Source: XYD12-FULL-36-8 sp964613805 (lineage in GTDB: Bacteria; Bacteroidota; Ignavibacteria; Ignavibacteriales; Ignavibacteriaceae). From it: 64,000 nucleotides of DNA. Positions 1 to 8,821 of this stretch are shown in pieces; the first letter of the stretch is position 1; every line of letters begins with the position of its first letter. Location of the stretch: NCBI GenBank assembly GCA_964613805.1, contig CAZTJF010000009.1, positions 76,176 through 140,175 of the forward strand, read 5' to 3'. A program made the translations under genes and the position numbers. Below the pieces are notes generated by a model, which was not told the origin of the DNA, ran no database searches, and saw only the letters and a list, made by a program, of their open reading frames with translations.

Positions 1-39
1 AAATTCATTTTTTCAAAAACATCTTAGATAGGAAATAAA

Positions 40-618
40 ATGTTATCAAAAGAACAAATTAGTCAAAGCAAATTTTGGCATGTAGTGCAAAGTCTTTCAA
101 GTTCAAAAATTTTCTGGATTACTATATTTGCCATTTTGACTGCTGTTGCAGCTCAAATTGCTATACCGGCGAAACCAATTCCTTTCACATTGCAAACTTT
201 AATGGTTTTACTCTCGGGTGCATTATTAGGTTCTCGAAACGGTGCTTATAGTCAGTTCCTCTATTTAGCAATGGGAATTATCGGATTACCTGTTTTTGCC
301 CAAATTCCAGAAGCTCCATTAGGATTTGCAAGAATATTTGGTCCCACTGGTGGATATTTGTTAGCTTTTCCAATTGCAGCTTTTTTGGTGGGATTTTTAA
401 TTGAAAGAAGGAAAAACTACTGGTCAATAGTTGCATCAATGTTTATTGGAGAATTGATCGTCATTTTATTTGGAGTGTTTTATCTTTCAGCATTTTATAC
501 CAAAAATTTTGAAGAAGCATTAAAAGTTGGAGCTGCAATCTTTTCTGTTTGGATGGTTGTTAAAGTATTTATTGCGGCTACTATTTTTAAGGGATTATCA
601 GGCATCTCTAAAAAGTAA
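40..618 (+). CDS. bioY: Biotin transporter BioY
   Basis: Substrate-binding (S) component of a biotin ECF transporter, an integral membrane protein that takes up biotin. The 192-residue protein has the family's length and about six hydrophobic segments. The conserved BioY pattern is visible: AQIAIPAKPIPFTLQT near residue 40, then a GALLGSRNGAYSQ-type loop, then GPTGGYLLAFP near residue 103. The start follows an AGGAAA ribosome site six bases upstream of the ATG. No EcfA or EcfT gene is in the window, so BioY may act alone or with a shared energising module. birA and accD lie further along the window, so biotin uptake, ligation and use are all represented here. The family call is secure; the transported ligand is inferred from the family. 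Confidence 0.93.
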   Translation: MLSKEQISQSKFWHVVQSLSSSKIFWITIFAILTAVAAQIAIPAKPIPFTLQTLMVLLSGALLGSRNGAYSQFLYLAMGIIGLPVFAQIPEAPLGFARIFGPTGGYLLAFPIAAFLVGFLIERRKNYWSIVASMFIGELIVILFGVFYLSAFYTKNFEEALKVGAAIFSVWMVVKVFIAATIFKGLSGISKK

Positions 619-631
619 TACTGATTCACTG

Positions 632-2629
632 ATGACGCTAAAAAATATTATATTCATCTTATTTTTTCTTGCGGCCATTTCATTTTTTATTTGGAGCTGT
701 CGCAACTTGATTCGGTATATGCTTGTGGCTAAAAAGAAAGATGATAGGTTTGATAAAATAGGTGGAAGAATTAAAAGAGTTTTAACCATTGCTTTTGGAC
801 AATCAAAACTATTGAGAGACCCAATTGCCGGTTCCATTCATTTTATGATTTTCTGGGGATTCATGCTTTTTCTCTTTGCCGTTTTGGAGTCAATTTTGCA
901 AGGGTTTTATTCTCATTTCTCATTTTCGTTTTTTGGACCACTTTATATCCCGATTGCTTTAGTTCAAGATGTATTTGGACTGTTGGTGATAGCTGCGATA
1001 GTTATATCTCTTTTACGTCGGTTTGTATTTAAAGTAAAGCGATTAGAAGTAGATAAAGAAGGAAAAATAGATGCAGTCATAATTTTAGTTTTGATAATGG
1101 TTGTTTGCATCTCAATGTTTGGGCAGAACATATCTCATGTAGCAAAACAAAATTTTATTCTTGAACCAAATGAATTAAGACCAATATCATCTGCATTGAG
1201 CGCTTCCTTTTTCGAGCTGAATTCAAATGCAAATACTCCATATGAAATTTTCTGGTGGATTCATATAGTAACAGTATTTGGTTTTATGAATTATCTTCCT
1301 TACTCGAAGCATCTTCATGTTCTAACTTCTATTCCTAATACTTTTTTGGCCGCTGTAGATTCTAAGAGAAACACCCTTCAACCGATTAATCTGGATGATG
1401 AAGATGCTGAATCATTTGGAAGTGCAGATATTGATCAGATGTCCTGGAAGCAAATTCTTGACAGTTACTCCTGCACCGAGTGTGGAAGATGCACAGCTGT
1501 TTGTCCTGCTGCAACTGTTGGTAAATCTCTTTCTCCAAGAAAAATCCTAGTTGATATTCGGAGAAGAACTACTGAAAAAGCACCATTGGTATTAGCTGGT
1601 ACAACAGAAAATGAAGTTTTATCTAAAACTTTAGTTCATGATTATATTACAGACTCCGAATTATGGGCTTGTACTACTTGTAATGCTTGTGTTCAAGAAT
1701 GCCCGGTGATGATTGAGCATGTTGATTCCATAGTTGACATGCGAAGAAATTTAGTTCTAAGTGAGTCGAATTTCCCAAGCAGTCTTAACAACGTTTTTAA
1801 AAGTATTGAGGCGAATTTTACTCCATGGGTTTTCAATCAAACAGATAGGGCTAACTGGGCGGAAGGAATGAATATCAAAACAATGGCAGAAGATCCAAAG
1901 GGTGAAATTTTATTTTGGGTTGGATGTGCTGGCTCTTTTGATAGTCGTTATCAGAAAGTTACTCAAGCATTTGCTAAGATAATGCAAAAAGCAAATGTTG
2001 ATTTCAGAATTTTAGGAACAGAAGAAAAATGTAACGGCGATACCGCAAGACGGCTTGGTAATGAATATCTTGCTCAAATAATGATGAAAGAAAATATTGA
2101 AACATTGAATAAATATGATGTTAAGAAAATCGTAACTGCTTGTCCGCATTGCTTCCACTCATTGGGAAGGGAATACAAACAGTTTGGCGGTGATTATGAA
2201 GTTATTCATCATACACAGCTAATTGATCAATTAATCGGCTCGAAAAAAATTACGCTCAAAGGTAATCATAATTCTTCCAGAGTAACTTATCATGATTCTT
2301 GTTACATTGGAAGGTACAATGATGTGTATGAAGAACCTCGAAATACTTTAAATGACATTGCAAATATTGAATTGGTTGAAATGAAAAGGAACAAAAGCCG
2401 TGGATTTTGCTGCGGTGCAGGCGGAGGTAGAATGTTTCTTGAAGATGAAGAAGGTGGAAGAATCAATATTGAGCGTACAAAGGAAGCACTTGAAACTAAA
2501 GCTGATACTGTTGCATCGGCTTGTCCATTCTGTATGACTATGCTTACTGATGGTGTTAAATCATTTGATAAGACTCAAGAAGTTTCGGTAAAAGATATTG
2601 CGGAATTAGTTCTTGAAAACATTAATTAA
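632..2629 (+). CDS. Membrane Fe-S oxidoreductase, HdrD/EMO-like
   Basis: Probable membrane electron-transfer protein joining a heme-b-type membrane domain to iron-sulfur chemistry. The N-terminal 230 or so residues hold several membrane helices resembling the NarI/gamma-subunit fold. Two 4Fe-4S motifs follow, CTECGRCTAVCP and CTTCNACVQECP. The C-terminal half has two CCG-type modules with CPHC, YHDSCYIGR, GFCCGAGGG and ACPFC. This layout is that of the ETF:(mena)quinone oxidoreductase-like (EMO) and HdrD-like proteins, which pass electrons from acyl-CoA dehydrogenase and ETF to quinone. I place the start at the ATG at 632, 13 bases after bioY stops; the frame is open back to 527 but that stretch overlaps bioY. 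The acyl-CoA dehydrogenase at 44.5 kb and the hydratase at 7.1 kb would fit this role. The exact partner is inference. Confidence 0.78.
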   Translation: MTLKNIIFILFFLAAISFFIWSCRNLIRYMLVAKKKDDRFDKIGGRIKRVLTIAFGQSKLLRDPIAGSIHFMIFWGFMLFLFAVLESILQGFYSHFSFSFFGPLYIPIALVQDVFGLLVIAAIVISLLRRFVFKVKRLEVDKEGKIDAVIILVLIMVVCISMFGQNISHVAKQNFILEPNELRPISSALSASFFELNSNANTPYEIFWWIHIVTVFGFMNYLPYSKHLHVLTSIPNTFLAAVDSKRNTLQPINLDDEDAESFGSADIDQMSWKQILDSYSCTECGRCTAVCPAATVGKSLSPRKILVDIRRRTTEKAPLVLAGTTENEVLSKTLVHDYITDSELWACTTCNACVQECPVMIEHVDSIVDMRRNLVLSESNFPSSLNNVFKSIEANFTPWVFNQTDRANWAEGMNIKTMAEDPKGEILFWVGCAGSFDSRYQKVTQAFAKIMQKANVDFRILGTEEKCNGDTARRLGNEYLAQIMMKENIETLNKYDVKKIVTACPHCFHSLGREYKQFGGDYEVIHHTQLIDQLIGSKKITLKGNHNSSRVTYHDSCYIGRYNDVYEEPRNTLNDIANIELVEMKRNKSRGFCCGAGGGRMFLEDEEGGRINIERTKEALETKADTVASACPFCMTMLTDGVKSFDKTQEVSVKDIAELVLENIN

Positions 2630-2662
2630 CTATCTCAAACACAAAAAAAAAGGAGTACTCAC

Positions 2663-2854
2663 ATGCAAAGATTCGAAGATCTAAAAAAGGCAGTTGAAGA
2701 ACTGCACACAGATTTCGAGAAGTTCTTTATCAAAGGTCAAGCTGCTGCTGGTACAAGAGCTAGAAAAGGATTAAGCGATTTGCGACGTCTTGCTCAAGAA
2801 GTTCGTAAAGAAATCCAAATGGTAAAGGCAGAACGAAAAGGCCAAAAGCCATAA
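2663..2854 (+). CDS. Histone H1-like DNA-binding protein (Hc1 family)
   Basis: Small, very basic nucleoid protein of 63 residues. It matches the Bacteroidota histone H1-like (Hc1) pattern: an N-terminal helical part with FEKFFIKGQAAAGTRARKGL around residues 19-38, then a lysine- and arginine-rich tail (LAQEVRKEIQMVKAERKGQK). Such proteins bind DNA non-specifically and compact the nucleoid. A strong AGGAG ribosome site sits nine bases before the ATG. It lies 33 bases after the Fe-S oxidoreductase gene and is followed by a long hairpin at 2869-2919. No other reading is likely for such a protein. Confidence 0.85.
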   Translation: MQRFEDLKKAVEELHTDFEKFFIKGQAAAGTRARKGLSDLRRLAQEVRKEIQMVKAERKGQKP

Positions 2855-2868
2855 TCATCTCGTTAATT

Positions 2869-2919
2869 TTAAGGGCTGATTAGTAAAATTTCGATTAGGA
2901 AACTACTAACAGCCCTTAA
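2869..2919 (+). terminator. Long hairpin between hc1 and capA-like gene
   Basis: TTAAGGGCTG-a-TTAGTA pairs with TACTAACAGCCCTTAA, a 16-bp stem with one bulged base and a loop of about 18 bases. No clear T-run follows, so it is not a textbook Rho-independent terminator. Its right arm ends two bases before the ATG at 2922, so it could also mask the ribosome site of the next gene. Confidence 0.55.
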
Positions 2920-2921
2920 TC

Positions 2922-4073
2922 ATGTCTATGAAGATATTTCTTATAGCATTCTCGCTGTTCATTTTTACCTCATTTCGTAATTGTTTTACTTCTGAAGGTA
3001 AAGTAAACTCTTCGGCTCAGTCTGATTCAACGGTGACAATTATAATTTCTGCTGTTGGGGATATAATGTGTCATTCACCACAATTTGAATATGCGAAAGT
3101 TGGTAAAGATAGTTTTAATTTTAATCCCGTATTCCGATACGTTGCTCAATATCTATCAAAAAGTGATTTGACCTTTGGTAATTTTGAAACTGTTACGGCA
3201 GGTAAAGAGGCAAAGTATTCAGGTTATCCAATGTTTAATTCTCCTTCTGCCTTGCTTGAGGCACTTAAAAATGCGGGTTTCGATCTTCTAACAACTTCAA
3301 ACAATCATTCACTTGATAGGGGAGAGATCGGAGTCAGAAAAACTATCAAGGAATTGACTGATAGGGGACTGAACTATAATGGAACTTTTCTTAGTGAAAC
3401 CGATAGAGATTCTATTAGAATACTCAACATAAAAGGCATCTCAATTGCTTTTCTTGCATATAGTTACGGTACAAATGGTAATCCTATACCGAAGGGGAAA
3501 TCTCACTTAATAAACCTAATTGATTTTGATTTGATTCGGCAGGATATTGAAAAAGCAAAGTCCTTAAAACCTGATTTAGTTCTGGTTCACTATCATTTTG
3601 GAGATGAATACCAACGCGAACCAAATGAATATCAAAAAGCTGTTGTTGACAGCACAATTAAAATGGGAGCAGATATAATTATAGGTGGTCATCCACACGT
3701 GCTTCAGCCGTTTCAATTTATTAAATCTGAACTAAGTGTTTTAGATTCAGTTTTTGTTGCTTATTCACTTGGCAATTTTATATCGAATCAGAGGAAAAGA
3801 TATACAGATGCTGGAGGAATTGTTACGCTCACAATTACTAAAAATTTTTTCGACAGCACTCTTAAAATTTCTAATGTTGAATTTACTCCAACTTGGGTGT
3901 TTAAGGGAAATACTGGTAAAAAAAATGAATATATCATTTTACCATCAATCGCTTCATTATCGGATACAGTCCTTTCATTTCTAAATAAAGATGATTTTGA
4001 GAAGATAAAACAATCCATTAGTGACACGAAGGAAGTGCTTACCAAATACTCCCACCAAATCAATTTTAAATGA
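2922..4073 (+). CDS. CapA-family metallophosphatase-like protein
   Basis: Exported protein of the CapA/PgsA poly-gamma-glutamate family, which has a calcineurin-like phosphoesterase fold. It starts with a hydrophobic signal segment (residues 3-20). Family motifs follow in order: SAVGDIMCHS, GNFETVTAG, TTSNNHSLDRG, VLVHYHFGDEY, IIIGGHPHVLQP and YSLGNFISNQ. The His and Asp residues in these motifs are those expected for metal binding. The length (383 aa) is normal. No other capsule or polyglutamate gene lies beside it, so the substrate is unknown; many relatives act in envelope metabolism. The ATG at 2922 has no visible Shine-Dalgarno and sits against the hairpin at 2869-2919; a second ATG at 2928 is possible. 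Confidence 0.85.
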   Translation: MSMKIFLIAFSLFIFTSFRNCFTSEGKVNSSAQSDSTVTIIISAVGDIMCHSPQFEYAKVGKDSFNFNPVFRYVAQYLSKSDLTFGNFETVTAGKEAKYSGYPMFNSPSALLEALKNAGFDLLTTSNNHSLDRGEIGVRKTIKELTDRGLNYNGTFLSETDRDSIRILNIKGISIAFLAYSYGTNGNPIPKGKSHLINLIDFDLIRQDIEKAKSLKPDLVLVHYHFGDEYQREPNEYQKAVVDSTIKMGADIIIGGHPHVLQPFQFIKSELSVLDSVFVAYSLGNFISNQRKRYTDAGGIVTLTITKNFFDSTLKISNVEFTPTWVFKGNTGKKNEYIILPSIASLSDTVLSFLNKDDFEKIKQSISDTKEVLTKYSHQINFK

Positions 4074-4151
4074 TTATCAAGTTAATTTCCTTCAATTCTT
4101 GTAACTTTGCACAGTTTTTTTAGCATTTATACTTTGTATTAAAAATTAGTA

Positions 4152-5348
4152 ATGAAATTTAAAAACGCTTCCGCTCTTTCATTAATTTTTTTAACCGTCT
4201 TTGTTGACTTACTTGGATTTGGAATCCTCATACCAATTCTACCAACCTTTGCAAAAAAAGAATTATTAGTTGACGAAACTGCAATTGGAATTGCAATCGC
4301 AATTTACTCGCTCACACAATTTTTCTTTAATCCCGTTTTTGGAAATCTATCAGATAAATACGGGCGAAAAAGGATTATTGTTATTTGTTTGTTCTTGAAT
4401 GCAATTGGATACGTTTTATTTGCTTATACTCACAGCTATTTCATGCTTCTCACATCAAGAATAATTGCAGGAATTGGAGGAAGCAGCATTGGTGTAGCTC
4501 AAGCTTATATTGCTGATGTAACTACTCAAGAAAATCGTGCAAAAGGAATGGGAATGATTGGAGCAGCATTTGGACTAGGATTTGTTTTTGGACCACTCAT
4601 CGGCGGATTGCTTTCAAAATATGGATATTTTATTACAGGAATGGCAAGTGCTCTTTTTTCATTACTTGCATTCGTACTTACTATTTTTTTTCTGCCGGAA
4701 CCCAAACGAGATGAATCAAAAAGTATTGTCAGATCAAGGAAATTGCTGGACATATCTTCCTTCAAAGTTATTTTAGCAAAGCCTGAATTATCCTTATTAG
4801 TGATTTTGTTTTTCATTCTTACCTTTTCAGTTGCCAACATTTATGGTACCTTTGCTTTGTTAGGATTCAAAATCTATCATTTTACTGACACACAGAACGG
4901 TTATCTGTATATGATTCTTGGACTTTCATCTGCGGCAGTTCAAGGATTTATATTAGCGCGAATAGCAAAATATTTTTCAAAGGGTAAGCTAATTTCAATC
5001 GGTGCTTTCTGCATGATGATTGGTTTGGGTTTAATTCCTTACGGCGGGAGCTTTTTAAGTCTAACCATTATTTGTATAATACTTTCTTTAGGTACGGGTT
5101 CTCTGCAGCCAACGTTATTAAGTTTAATTTCTGAAGTTACATCAGAAACAGAGCAAGGACTTATCCTTGGATTAAATCAATCGCTATCTGCATTTGCAAG
5201 AGTTTTAGGTCCGCTTTGGGGTGGTTTTGCATTCGAATATTTGGGATATCCTTTCCCATTTTTAACCGGTTCATTTTTTAGTTTATTGATTTTAGTTTTA
5301 AGCGTAGTTTATCTTCCGAAGATTTTAAAACAATTAAATACAAACTAA
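4152..5348 (+). CDS. MFS transporter, TetA-like
   Basis: Twelve-helix major facilitator superfamily exporter, 398 residues. The N-terminus reads DLLGFGILIPILPTF, typical of the TetA/DHA1 drug:H+ antiporters. The loop 2-3 motif A is present (GNLSDKYGRKRIIV, about residue 63). GAAFGLGFVFGPLIGG in helix 5 is the motif C pattern of drug antiporters. A central loop with charged residues separates the two halves near residue 185-200. The substrate cannot be read from sequence; similarity to tetracycline exporters does not show tetracycline resistance. The gene stands 78 bases after the CapA-like gene and ten bases before dusB. Confidence 0.87.
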   Translation: MKFKNASALSLIFLTVFVDLLGFGILIPILPTFAKKELLVDETAIGIAIAIYSLTQFFFNPVFGNLSDKYGRKRIIVICLFLNAIGYVLFAYTHSYFMLLTSRIIAGIGGSSIGVAQAYIADVTTQENRAKGMGMIGAAFGLGFVFGPLIGGLLSKYGYFITGMASALFSLLAFVLTIFFLPEPKRDESKSIVRSRKLLDISSFKVILAKPELSLLVILFFILTFSVANIYGTFALLGFKIYHFTDTQNGYLYMILGLSSAAVQGFILARIAKYFSKGKLISIGAFCMMIGLGLIPYGGSFLSLTIICIILSLGTGSLQPTLLSLISEVTSETEQGLILGLNQSLSAFARVLGPLWGGFAFEYLGYPFPFLTGSFFSLLILVLSVVYLPKILKQLNTN

Positions 5349-5358
5349 CAGAAAAAAA

Positions 5359-6342
5359 GTGTTTTCAGTTGGTAAAATTAATATTAAGAACGCAATACTT
5401 CTTGCACCTATGGAAGATGTTACAGATTTGGCTTTTCGCTTAATCTGTAAAAAGCTTGGTGCAGATGTAGTTTATACCGAGTTTGTTAACTCCGAAGGAT
5501 TAGTTCGCTCATCAGAAAAAACGCATGCAAAGTTGAAAATAAGTGATGATGAACGTCCGGTCGGAATTCAAATTTATGGTGGTAATATTGAATCAATGAT
5601 TGGCGGAGCAAAAATTGCGGAGGCAGAAAATCCGGAACTTATAGATATTAATGCTGGATGCTGGGTTAAAGATGTTGTGAATTGTGGAGCGGGTTCGGCA
5701 TTGTTAAAAGATCCCCCATACTTGCAAAAACTTGTTAAAGAAGTTGTTGATGCGGTTTCTATTGCTGTTACTGTTAAAACTCGATTGGGATGGGATGAAA
5801 ACAATATTCAAATTTTAGAGGTGGCTAAACGTATCGAAGATGCTGGAGCAAAAGCGTTAACAATTCATTGCAGGACTCGAAGTATGGGTAACAGAGGTGA
5901 GGTTGATTGGTCGTGGATTTCTAAAGTAAAAAATGTTGTTAGTATTCCTGTTATTTTAAATGGCAACGTTTTAACCGCTCAAGATGTCAAAAATGCATTT
6001 GATGAAACCGGTGCTGACGGAATAATGATTGCTCGTGGAGCAATTGGTAACCCGTGGATTTTCCGAGAAGCTAAAGAATTACTTTCAGTTGGATCACTTA
6101 CATCTACGGTTGATATGCATGAAAGAATCAAAATTTGCTTGGAACACTTGAACCTATCAGTTAAAATGAAGGGTGAAAGAAGAGCCGTAATTGAACATAG
6201 AAAGTTTTATTCGGGATACCTTAAAGGATTGCACAATGCTTCTAAAGTACGTTCTGAGTTAATAATCAAAAAAAATCATAACGAAGTTGAAGATGTTCTA
6301 TCTAACTTTCTCGAAAAATCATTAATTAAAAATATTAATTGA
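5359..6342 (+). CDS. dusB: tRNA-dihydrouridine synthase DusB
   Basis: FMN-dependent enzyme that reduces specific uridines in the tRNA D-loop to dihydrouridine. The N-terminus has VGKINIKNAILLAPMEDVTD, which fits the DusB start. The catalytic cysteine is C101 in DINAGCWVKDVV; the usual proline after this Cys is tryptophan. FMN-binding motifs TVKTRLGWDE, TIHCRTR, VILNGNV and GIMIARGAIGNPWIF follow. I accept the GTG at 5359 because the protein then begins as in homologues; a run of A precedes it with only a weak ribosome site. The length of 327 aa is normal. The gene ends eight bases before the PAP2-like gene. Confidence 0.92.
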   Translation: MFSVGKINIKNAILLAPMEDVTDLAFRLICKKLGADVVYTEFVNSEGLVRSSEKTHAKLKISDDERPVGIQIYGGNIESMIGGAKIAEAENPELIDINAGCWVKDVVNCGAGSALLKDPPYLQKLVKEVVDAVSIAVTVKTRLGWDENNIQILEVAKRIEDAGAKALTIHCRTRSMGNRGEVDWSWISKVKNVVSIPVILNGNVLTAQDVKNAFDETGADGIMIARGAIGNPWIFREAKELLSVGSLTSTVDMHERIKICLEHLNLSVKMKGERRAVIEHRKFYSGYLKGLHNASKVRSELIIKKNHNEVEDVLSNFLEKSLIKNIN

Positions 6343-6349
6343 AAATCAT

Positions 6350-6943
6350 TTGATTCAGATCTCAATAAAAAAAATTGCCCGGATAATTTCAACGATTTTC
6401 ATTCCTCCAACATTCACCTTGATCTCACTGGTTTATCTCGCTATTAAATTTGAATCTCAAACATTTGGAAAGTTCATAACAATTGTGACAGCTATACTAT
6501 TTGGATTTATACTGCAACTTGCTTCTTTTTTTTATTTTTATAAACGAGGATTGATTGCAGATGTCGATGCTAAGATTCGACAGGAAAGAACACTTCCTTA
6601 CTTAGTTTCAATTATGATTTTTATTTCAGGGTTAATTTTACTTTTGGGCTTAGGAGTAAGTAAGATTTCAATCGCTTTTTGGTTTTGCTATATTTCAAAT
6701 GCTGTTTTAGTAATATTCATAAATAAATATTTTAAGATTAGTATTCATATGATGGGAGCAGCCGGTCCACTAGCGTTGTTTAGCTTTGTCTTAGGATATA
6801 TTGCAATGATTTTTCTACCTTTATTACTTATTATCGGGTGGTCGCGAATTAAGTTGGAAGTGCATTCTCTAACTGAAATAATTATAGGAGCACTATTTGG
6901 TTTCATCTCAGTGTATTTTCAATTGAACCTATTATTGAATTGA
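6350..6943 (+). CDS. PAP2-like membrane protein
   Basis: Integral membrane protein of 197 residues with about six hydrophobic helices. Its pattern resembles the type 2 phosphatidic acid phosphatase (PAP2) fold: a basic loop DAKIRQERTLPY near residue 77, SIHMMGAAGPLA near residue 130 in place of the usual PSGH, and GWSRIKLEVHSLTEIIIGA near residue 165, matching the SR-x5-H-x3-D motif with E for D. PAP2 enzymes dephosphorylate lipid phosphates at the membrane. The changed key positions make activity uncertain. The start is the TTG at 6350, eight bases after dusB; no better start is visible because the hydrophobic region begins soon after. Confidence 0.6.
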   Translation: MIQISIKKIARIISTIFIPPTFTLISLVYLAIKFESQTFGKFITIVTAILFGFILQLASFFYFYKRGLIADVDAKIRQERTLPYLVSIMIFISGLILLLGLGVSKISIAFWFCYISNAVLVIFINKYFKISIHMMGAAGPLALFSFVLGYIAMIFLPLLLIIGWSRIKLEVHSLTEIIIGALFGFISVYFQLNLLLN

Positions 6944-7061
6944 CATTTAATAATCTCAAAACAGATTACCATGATAACACCAATTAGCTCAAGTATTTCT
7001 TTAATTGTTGTGAATTTATGGCAAATTTTCCTTTTCCCTAATTTATTCTTAAGGATTAATT

Positions 7062-7814
7062 ATGATTTCGCTTGTTGAAGAAAATGATATTGCAATTCTT
7101 AGACTTAATCGTCCCGAGAAACGAAATGCACTCCATCCAAATATGGTTAACCAAATTAGTGATGCAATTGCAAAAATTTCTGCAGATAAAAGAACTAAAG
7201 CTTTGATAATCACAGGAGAGGGGAGTTCATTTTGTGCAGGAGCAGACCTTGAGTATTTAAGTTCAATGCAAAATTATTCCTCAATTGAAAATGAAAAGGA
7301 TTCAGAGAATTTAGCAGAAATGTTTTTAAGCATTTACAAACTGCCGATTCCAACAATTGCAGCTGTGAATGGTCCGGCAATTGCAGGCGGCTGCGGTTTG
7401 GCTTCTGTGTGTGATTTTATTGTAGCTGATACCGAAAGAGCCAAGTTTGGTTACACGGAAGTTAAAATTGGATTTATTCCAGCTATCATTTCTATTTTCT
7501 TAATAAGAAAAATCGGATATGAAAATGCAAAAAAACTATTTTTGACTGGAGATTTGTTGACTGCTAAAGCAGCATGTGAAAAAGGGTTGGTTGATGAAAT
7601 TTCAAATAAGGTTTTAGAAGATTCAATTTTATTTGCCAAAAAAGTGATTTCTAATTCACTTTCAAGTTACACCGTTATAAAATCGATGATGAATGATATT
7701 AGCTCGATGAGTGTTAATGATGCTGTAAATTATTGTATTCAGTTAAATACCCTTAGCCGTTCCACAGAAGATTTCAAAGAAGGCATAAAAAAATTTCTTA
7801 ATAAATCACATTAA
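7062..7814 (+). CDS. Enoyl-CoA hydratase/isomerase family protein
   Basis: Crotonase-fold enzyme of 250 residues acting on a CoA thioester. It has the family signatures LRLNRPEKRNALHPNM at the N-terminus, the oxyanion-hole stretch GSSFCAGADLEYL near residue 55, and AAVNGPAIAGGCGLASVCDF near residue 105. GYTEVKIGFIPAI near residue 130 supplies the glutamate region. Closest in style to hydratases of branched-chain or leucine breakdown, but the substrate is not determined. AAGGAT stands seven bases upstream of the ATG. It is four bases from apt, so the two are likely co-transcribed. Confidence 0.85.
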   Translation: MISLVEENDIAILRLNRPEKRNALHPNMVNQISDAIAKISADKRTKALIITGEGSSFCAGADLEYLSSMQNYSSIENEKDSENLAEMFLSIYKLPIPTIAAVNGPAIAGGCGLASVCDFIVADTERAKFGYTEVKIGFIPAIISIFLIRKIGYENAKKLFLTGDLLTAKAACEKGLVDEISNKVLEDSILFAKKVISNSLSSYTVIKSMMNDISSMSVNDAVNYCIQLNTLSRSTEDFKEGIKKFLNKSH

Positions 7815-7817
7815 TAA

Positions 7818-8345
7818 ATGAAAACTGATTTAAAGCAATACATCAGAAATGTACCTGACTTTCCAAAGAAAGGAATTGTATTTAGGGACATCACTACACT
7901 CTTAAAAGATCCCATTGCACTCAAAGAGACGATTGAGCATCTTTATGAATCAACTAAAGGATTGAAGATTGACAAAGTTGTTGGAATCGAATCTCGTGGT
8001 TTCATGTTTGGAGCGATGCTTGCAGAAAAGTTAAACGTTGGATTTGTAACTCTTCGCAAGCCCGGAAAACTTCCCGCTGAAACTGAAAAAGAGTTTTATG
8101 ATTTGGAATATGGAAAAGATTCAATTGAAATACATAAAGATGCAATTTCAAAAGGAGAAAGAGTTTTAGTCCATGATGATCTTTTAGCAACAGGTGGAAC
8201 AGCTAAAGCGGCAATCAATTTAGTCGAGAAACTTGGCGGGCAAGTAGTGCAAGTTTTATTTTTGATTGAGTTATCATTTCTTAACGGCAGAGAAAAATTG
8301 AAAGGGTATAACGTAAAATCACTTGTAAATTATGCGAGCGAGTAG
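7818..8345 (+). CDS. apt: Adenine phosphoribosyltransferase
   Basis: Salvages adenine to AMP with PRPP. The N-terminus IRNVPDFPKKGIVFRDITTL is diagnostic for Apt. GIESRGFMFGAMLAE (near residue 57) and TLRKPGKLP (near residue 75) line the active site. The PRPP-binding loop VLVHDDLLATGGTAKAA lies near residue 115. The length, 175 aa, is normal. It follows the hydratase by three bases. It is soluble and needs no partner. Confidence 0.96.
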   Translation: MKTDLKQYIRNVPDFPKKGIVFRDITTLLKDPIALKETIEHLYESTKGLKIDKVVGIESRGFMFGAMLAEKLNVGFVTLRKPGKLPAETEKEFYDLEYGKDSIEIHKDAISKGERVLVHDDLLATGGTAKAAINLVEKLGGQVVQVLFLIELSFLNGREKLKGYNVKSLVNYASE

Positions 8346-8647
8346 ATTTTAGATATACTAGATTTTTAGTACGAATTTGATAATTGAAATCTGGTATAAT
8401 CATCACTATAAATATGGCGGTAGATTTTCTTTAATACTTGAAACGATTATGCTGGAATTACCGAAGGATAATCTCCCACCTAAAAATCAGTCGTAAAAAT
8501 TTACCTTATTTCACTTCATTCAAATTCCTAAGTTTTTGGCACAAATTTTATTTCAACTTATTTCTTGATATTAAATTTTTAATTCTCTAATTTTTCGACG
8601 AAATAATAACAATTTGGAGGTTTCTTATAGATTTTTTTACAGTTTGA
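8346..8647. other. Non-coding gap before sprA
   Basis: About 300 AT-rich bases with no supported gene. A GGAGG at 8616-8620 looks like a ribosome site, but no in-frame canonical start for sprA follows it because a TGA in the sprA frame lies at 8645-8647. I see no RNA gene or repeat here. Confidence 0.5.
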
Positions 8648-8821
8648 ACATTTTCATTTTTATCAATCAAAAATATCAACAAGCGTAAAAAAATAGGTCT
8701 ATTTAGGGAATTCTTCCAAATTCTTGCGGCATTAGTATTTCTTTTCTATGCGGTAACAAATTTTGGCTTTTTCTCTCACTACCATTCCCAGGTAAATAAG
8801 GAACTTTGGATTGATGCACTT

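Noticed and set aside
527..631. Longer start for the Fe-S oxidoreductase
   Set aside because: It overlaps the bioY coding sequence by about 90 bases, and the ATG at 632 gives a natural membrane N-terminus.
4152..5348. Tetracycline-resistance gene
   Set aside because: TetA-like motifs are shared by many drug and metabolite exporters; nothing in the sequence fixes the substrate.
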